Positions 59,637 through 64,000 of a stretch of 64,000 nucleotides of DNA are shown one piece after another; the stretch's first letter is position 1; each line of letters begins with the position of its first letter. Origin of the DNA: Acanthococcus lagerstroemiae (taxonomy: Eukaryota; Arthropoda; Insecta; Hemiptera; Eriococcidae). A program made the position numbers and the translations under genes. The notes below the pieces were generated by a model that was not told the DNA's origin, did no database searches, and was given only the letters and a program-made list of their open reading frames with translations. The DNA lies in NCBI GenBank assembly GCA_031841125.1, contig CM063106.1, positions 45,063,806-45,127,805 on the forward strand, read 5' to 3'.

Positions 59637-61358
59637 TTACAACAGACATAACATACGACGTAATTTTTCGAAATTCACACGACATAGAGATTTGGTAAAT
59701 ATATCCGCCACATTATCTGATGTATCCACTTTCACCACGGCAATCTGACCGTTCTCTACTGCTTCGTGAACGTAGTGATAATGGACCTCAATATGCTTGG
59801 ATCTTTTGGTAAAATTTCCAAGGCTCGCGATATGCACAGCGCCTAAATTATCTTTAAAAATAGATACAGGGTACAAAGACCCTACAGGTACAAACGATTC
59901 ACAAACACCTAATAAATAAACGATCTCAGTTACTGCTACGGAAAGTGCTACATACTCAGCGTGAGTTGAGGACTTGGTGACTGTTCCCTGTTTCTGTACT
60001 TTCCACAATACCGGGTTGCTACACAGCCTAACGACAAACCCCGAAGTAGACTTCCTATCTTCACAGTCACCAGCCCAGTCGGAATCGACAAATGCGTCTA
60101 ACCTAATGCTATCTGAAACTCCATATGTCAACTTGAGATCACGTGTCTTATACAAATACTTTAAAATTCGAAGTGCATACGCAAAATGAGTCTTATCATA
60201 GGCGGATTGAAACCGACTTAAATAGTTTACGCTAAATGAAATGTCAGGACGAGTTCCTTCACTGACATACAGGAGTGCACCAATCAAATTACGAAACTTT
60301 ACATTAAAATCAGGGCTATTCGATTTACATAGTTTTAAGTGCATCTCCATAGGAGTATCATAAAGTTTAGAATTAACAACATTATATTTTGTGGCCAATA
60401 CTTCAATATACTTTTTCTGACTTAGGGTCATTTCTTTATTTTCTACACTATACTTGATTTCTATGCCCAAATACGAGCTTACATTTAACATGTCCTTCAT
60501 TTTAAAACGTCTTGATAATTCATTCTTAATTTTAATTATTTTCTCTACGTTTTTGCCACAAATGAGTAAGTCATCCACGAATAGGATAATGAAAATTCGA
60601 TCAGTCTTATCTTTAGTCGAATACAGACAATAGTCAAATTGATTTCGTTCAAAATTTAATGTGCAAATAAAATCGTTAAAACAATTGTACCAGTTTCTCG
60701 GCGATTCTTTAAGGCCGTATAAACTTTTTTTCAAACGCAATACTTTCTTTACATTTACGTTAGTGTACCCGACTGGTTGTCTGATATAGACATCGGACTT
60801 AATTTGCCCATTTAGGAAGGCGGTTTCTACGTCCATCTGGTGGATTTCATAACTGTACTGACAGCAAAATGAAAGCAGAAGCTTCAACGAACACATCCGG
60901 GCGACAGGCGAATAAATGTCTACCAGCTCATCCTCCTGCTGGAAACCTCTTACCACCAACCTGGCTTTATACCTACCATCCATCTTAACACTGTATATCC
61001 ACCTTACATCAAGCACTTTCTTACCTTGTGGCAGGTATATCTCATCCCATGTCTCATTCGATTTTAAACTCGCCATTTCCCTATCCATGGCTTCCTGCCA
61101 CAAGTGAGCATCCGATCGAGACATGGCTTCCTCATACGTGACAGGTACATCCACACTACAAAAATTTACACTTACCTCATAGTCGTGCAACCGTGCCGGA
61201 GCTTTACGCTCTCTACTCGACCTACGTACTCCTGAACTATTCGAAGGGTGAGCAGCAGGCTGCTCCTCCTCGTCACTCAAACTCTCCTCCTGAGGTCTTT
61301 CCGACCCATTCTCCGGCAACGTTTCCTGCTCACGTGATACCACCGATTCCTCAACCAT
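59637..61358 (-). CDS. Copia polyprotein, second part: reverse transcriptase and RNase H
   Basis: 573 residues from the first ATG after the amber codon, in the same frame as the upstream part. An acidic linker (1-60) is followed by RT with catalytic D176 in QMDVETAFLNG and the FVDD box at 260-263 (V of the usual YVDD kept, Y replaced by F). RNase H shows D425 and D427 in DSDWAGD, E468 in HAEY and D503 in KDNLGAVH, then KHIEVHYH at 521-528. The end, VADIFTKSL, is standard for copia. No frameshift is seen. Whether it is expressed depends on readthrough of the TAG, internal initiation, or trans-supply. Confidence 0.94.
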   Translation of the reverse strand: MVEESVVSREQETLPENGSERPQEESLSDEEEQPAAHPSNSSGVRRSSRERKAPARLHDYEVSVNFCSVDVPVTYEEAMSRSDAHLWQEAMDREMASLKSNETWDEIYLPQGKKVLDVRWIYSVKMDGRYKARLVVRGFQQEDELVDIYSPVARMCSLKLLLSFCCQYSYEIHQMDVETAFLNGQIKSDVYIRQPVGYTNVNVKKVLRLKKSLYGLKESPRNWYNCFNDFICTLNFERNQFDYCLYSTKDKTDRIFIILFVDDLLICGKNVEKIIKIKNELSRRFKMKDMLNVSSYLGIEIKYSVENKEMTLSQKKYIEVLATKYNVVNSKLYDTPMEMHLKLCKSNSPDFNVKFRNLIGALLYVSEGTRPDISFSVNYLSRFQSAYDKTHFAYALRILKYLYKTRDLKLTYGVSDSIRLDAFVDSDWAGDCEDRKSTSGFVVRLCSNPVLWKVQKQGTVTKSSTHAEYVALSVAVTEIVYLLGVCESFVPVGSLYPVSIFKDNLGAVHIASLGNFTKRSKHIEVHYHYVHEAVENGQIAVVKVDTSDNVADIFTKSLCRVNFEKLRRMLCLL

Positions 61359-61400
61359 CTCCTCGGCCCTGTCGTCGGATAAAACGATACACCGCTCCGT

Positions 61401-63644
61401 CTATTCTACAAACGCAACATGACGAGTAACAATGATTCGATTATTAACCAGGACACGATATCCCAGGTCAGTGTATCCGAGTAAAATGCCGCAGTCGGCC
61501 TTGCGGTCCCACTTAGAATTACGTTTCGCATCAGGGACGCGAGTAAACACACGACAGCCGTACATTCTAAGATTAGTAACGTCAGGTTTTTTATTAAAAA
61601 ATATTTCGAAAGGGGTTTTCTTCTCGACTGTATTGCCTACTGAACGGTTAGTTAAATACGCTGCGGTAGCGATACACTCAGGCCAGAATTTACGAGCCAC
61701 TTTGGCCTCGGCTAACAGGCACCTAGCCCTATCCATCAACGTTCTGTTATAACGTTCAGCAGTGCCATTCAGCTCATGTACGTAGGGCACGCAGGGTCTT
61801 AAATAAATTCCACGGTTTTTAACAAATTCATCGACCCTCTTATTTATATATTCGGTTCCGTTATCGCATCTGAGCTCTTTGATGCGTTTGCCAGTCAGAT
61901 TTTCGACTAAATTTATGTATTCGACTAAGCAGTCATAGACTTCTGACTTGGACTTAATGCAGTATACTTTGACAAGTTTACTATAGTCATCTATGAAAGT
62001 TACAAAATATTGTTCACCACAGTAACCCACACAATGAGGACCGTTTACATCCGTGTGAATAATCTGCAAAATTTCGGTAGCCTTTTCTCTATCATCTTTG
62101 AAGGGTACGTTATTCATTTTACATTCGAGACAGATTGCACATTTAAAATTTTCCGATTCTAAGCGTTTAGGAGCTCCGTCCAAAAGCTCATTTTCACACA
62201 AAAATTTTAATTTAGAAAAACTGATATGACCTAACATCCTGTGCCATTTTTCTTTCAGTGACATAGAATTAGTTGATGTTACGTTAACTTTAGCTTCTAG
62301 CACAGAGTTTTCGTTACCGGACGTTTCACAATCTTTATAACTTTCAAGATAATATAAATTATTTTCACGTTTATGTGCAATCGCTATTAATTCTTCTTTC
62401 ATATTAAAAATTTTGGCTACCTTACCGTGTTCAACAATTACGTTATTTTCGGCAATTTTACCTGAACTTAATAAATTTGCATCCATGCCCTTCACGTACA
62501 GCACCTGCTGAATGTCCACAGAAATACTAAGTTTTCCTACTTTAAACCAGACTCTAACAGAACCTATCTTGGTTGCTAATAATTGTCTACCATCACCTAA
62601 TTTAATATCTACAGGCTTGTCTAACGATGTCCAACTCGAAAAATACGATTCATTATTTATTATATGTCTAGAGCAGCCACTGTCTAGCAACCAAACAATG
62701 ATATTATTATCAACTGCAGGAACTTGCACATTCTCATTGTTAGACGAAACATTTACCTCAACATGAAAACAATTACCGCTTTTGAAACCAGGTTGCTGCG
62801 AGTACGAATCTTGACCGTTGTTATAACCTGCTCGACGACCGAAGCCTGACCGACCTCGCCTGCCATACCCATGGCCACGAAAACTTGGCTTTGAACCTTG
62901 ATTTGACTGGGCACCACCGCGATCGACCCTATTTTCGACGTTGCTCGTACACTTAAACCGACGATGACCTTCCTTACCGCATTTGTAGCACGTAAGACTG
63001 CCATAGACACCTTTACTACCGCTAGCCGCCGCAAACACTTGCGAATTGACACCATTTTCGATGACCGTCGAACTGCCGCCATTCGTTTTGGCTTTGACCG
63101 AAATTTTGTATTTCAAGTACTCCAGGACATTCTCCTTTTCCTTATCGATGACGTCCACCAAATCGCCCAGATGGGCCAAAGACTCAGGAAGAGCACGAAT
63201 CATGTAGTTGGCTTTTTCATCCTCAGTGACTGAGCCACCTGCCGCCTTTAGGTCGTTTACCGCCTTTTCAAAATCGTTGAAAAACTTTGCTGGATCGACA
63301 CCATCCTCCAGACGAATCGCCTCCAGCTTGCGTCGCGAAATGATTTGTAACGCCGTTGACTTTTTTAGGTACAAACTGTCGAATTTAGTCAACATACCAA
63401 ATGCCGTTTCTTCGTTGAATACCAGCTCGAGTTGCTCATTTGTCACAGCACTCACGATATAATTTTTGGCCTTGATTTCCATCAGATCCCATTCGTCCTG
63501 CTTATCGGTTTCGGCTTTCCTTCGTACCGTCACCTCTTTGCATTTTTTCAATTGTAGGAAAAGTAACATTCGATATTTCCACTTTTCGTAATCGACACCA
63601 TTGAACAGGGGGATCGCAACATCGTCACACCGAAAAAAGGACAT
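61401..63644 (-). CDS. Copia polyprotein, first part: gag, protease, integrase (ends at an in-frame TAG)
   Basis: 747 residues from ATG at 63644. Residues 1-200 are Ty1/copia-type gag. A zinc knuckle C219-X2-C222-X4-H227-X4-C232 is followed by a glycine/arginine-rich basic stretch (250-275). The aspartic protease has DSG at 321-323. The pre-integrase zinc finger is H468-X4-H473-X28-C502-X2-C505. The integrase triad is D532, D594 and E630, with the 35-residue D-E spacing of the family. The C-terminus ends in RHVAFVE, where copia proteins normally run on into RT. The stop is TAG, and the downstream frame is the same frame, so this looks like a nonsense codon or a readthrough site rather than a true gene end. 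Confidence 0.95.
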   Translation of the reverse strand: MSFFRCDDVAIPLFNGVDYEKWKYRMLLFLQLKKCKEVTVRRKAETDKQDEWDLMEIKAKNYIVSAVTNEQLELVFNEETAFGMLTKFDSLYLKKSTALQIISRRKLEAIRLEDGVDPAKFFNDFEKAVNDLKAAGGSVTEDEKANYMIRALPESLAHLGDLVDVIDKEKENVLEYLKYKISVKAKTNGGSSTVIENGVNSQVFAAASGSKGVYGSLTCYKCGKEGHRRFKCTSNVENRVDRGGAQSNQGSKPSFRGHGYGRRGRSGFGRRAGYNNGQDSYSQQPGFKSGNCFHVEVNVSSNNENVQVPAVDNNIIVWLLDSGCSRHIINNESYFSSWTSLDKPVDIKLGDGRQLLATKIGSVRVWFKVGKLSISVDIQQVLYVKGMDANLLSSGKIAENNVIVEHGKVAKIFNMKEELIAIAHKRENNLYYLESYKDCETSGNENSVLEAKVNVTSTNSMSLKEKWHRMLGHISFSKLKFLCENELLDGAPKRLESENFKCAICLECKMNNVPFKDDREKATEILQIIHTDVNGPHCVGYCGEQYFVTFIDDYSKLVKVYCIKSKSEVYDCLVEYINLVENLTGKRIKELRCDNGTEYINKRVDEFVKNRGIYLRPCVPYVHELNGTAERYNRTLMDRARCLLAEAKVARKFWPECIATAAYLTNRSVGNTVEKKTPFEIFFNKKPDVTNLRMYGCRVFTRVPDAKRNSKWDRKADCGILLGYTDLGYRVLVNNRIIVTRHVAFVE

Positions 63645-63735
63645 GATTCGGACTTTTTATACACGACAAGACACAGCAAAAAAAAAACAACCCGAACTCG
63701 GATTATTAGAGGCAACGCGAATACATTTACGCTGT

Positions 63736-63755
63736 GAACCAACGTTCTGCTACCA
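63736..63755 (-). promoter_or_regulatory. Primer binding site, initiator tRNA-Met type
   Basis: Directly inside the 5' LTR the minus strand reads TGGTAGCAGA, complementary to the 3' end (TCTGCTACCA) of eukaryotic initiator tRNA-Met. The next bases do not match the tRNA I know best, so pairing may be limited to about 10 nt. Confidence 0.8.
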
Positions 63756-63893
63756 TGTTAAAGTCCGTCGGTGAACCAATAAACGAGAGCACATCACCCG
63801 ATAAGGCTTTATTAGCGACTGAGCTCGTACATTCAAGTATAAAATTACCGAGCACGAAAACGACTCCGATAACACACAACACATTATTTAACA
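63756..63893 (-). repeat. 5' LTR of the copia element
   Basis: 138 bp, short for the family. On the minus strand it begins TGTTAAA and ends TTTAACA, a 7-bp inverted end. It holds AATAAA (TTTATT on the plus strand) as a likely polyadenylation signal and a weak TATA-like stretch. It is identical to the LTR at 59426-59563 and followed outside by the target duplication ATGAC. Confidence 0.96.
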
Positions 63894-64000
63894 ATGACAA
63901 AACTGAAGAGTTTTAAAATAAACTATTTTAGCTGTTTAGCCGGACTACTCATATCAAGATGGCCCAAAATGCCAAGATTTCCCAAGATGTATTGGGAAAT

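Larger units (their letters stand above)
59426..63893 (-). mobile_element. Full-length Ty1/copia LTR retrotransposon, recent insertion
   Basis: 4468 bp. Two 138-bp LTRs (59426-59563 and 63756-63893) are identical base for base and bounded by TGTTAAA...TTTAACA. Direct repeats ATGAC (59421-59425 and 63894-63898) are the 5-bp target duplication. The primer site follows the 5' LTR and a purine stretch precedes the 3' LTR. The domain order gag, protease, integrase, RT, RNase H is that of Ty1/copia. The coding region is one frame (63644-59637) with a single in-frame TAG at 61401-61403. Identical LTRs imply insertion too recent for substitutions to have built up. The transcribed strand is the same as that of the GST gene. 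Confidence 0.97.

Noticed and set aside
62753..63082. 109-residue minus-strand frame inside gag
   Set aside because: Alternative-frame shadow over the zinc-knuckle and basic region of the copia polyprotein.
59974..63462. Plus-strand frames across the copia element
   Set aside because: Antisense shadows of the gag-pol reading frame on the minus strand.

Overview
The window looks like AT-rich nuclear DNA of an arthropod, most likely an insect; the order cannot be fixed from it. The evidence is one spliced glutathione S-transferase gene of the delta/epsilon type (an arthropod-typical class), a Ty1/copia retrotransposon, Jockey-like and other non-LTR fragments, hAT, Tc1/mariner/pogo-like and fold-back DNA elements, and microsatellites. 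There is no sign of operons, ribosome binding sites, CRISPR or rRNA. Almost all listed open frames are noise in AT-rich DNA.

The only convincing host gene is on the minus strand at 55927-58759. Five coding exons join in frame with GT/AG boundaries into a 225-residue GST. Intron 1 holds a ~1 kb TIR element with TA duplications. About 0.67 kb upstream of the start codon lies an apparently very young copia-type element (59426-63893): identical 138-bp LTRs, a 5-bp target duplication ATGAC, an initiator-tRNA primer site, and gag-protease-integrase-RT-RNase H in one frame broken by a single amber codon. It lies in the same orientation as the GST gene. A short TIR element (59261-59386) sits between them.

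The rest is a graveyard of mobile DNA. From left to right: 1-2700 has weak ORFs only; 2785-5782 is a 3-kb fold-back element with arrayed subterminal repeats; 7731-8426 is a perfect-TIR element with a second element nested in it; 8748-9204 is a pogo-like MITE with TA duplications; 9220-10001 is an interrupted hAT MITE; 10140-16064 carries several copies of a second hAT MITE family, a 21-bp repeat array, a frameshifted THAP domain, a dimeric TIR element, twin hairpins and a 254-bp tandem repeat; 17980-19334 and 19869-22463 are larger TIR elements with nested insertions (a hAT MITE, a tRNA-derived SINE); 22631-22838 is a TA MITE; 24230-30175 is rich in broken non-LTR retrotransposon 3' ends, one split by a hAT MITE with a perfect 8-bp duplication; 31847-32636 is hAT-like; 34740-35900 is a G+C-rich island with repeats and strong splice signals; 36362-37030 has nested fold-backs and a short insert between 14-bp direct repeats; 42894-43615 and 46226-46690 are broken LINE coding regions; 47079-47403 and 50950-51342 are hAT MITEs with perfect 8-bp duplications; 48681-48895 is the end of a dead hAT transposase; 49115-49278 is a near-perfect fold-back; 53595-53927 and 54799-55420 are TA-flanked MITEs.

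No multi-gene system is encoded here. The most interesting biology is the combination of a probable detoxification gene with a recent same-strand retrotransposon just upstream, and several non-autonomous DNA element families with unusual architecture (dimers, nested TIRs, fold-backs with arrayed motifs). All calls come from reading the sequence; no alignment or database search was run.
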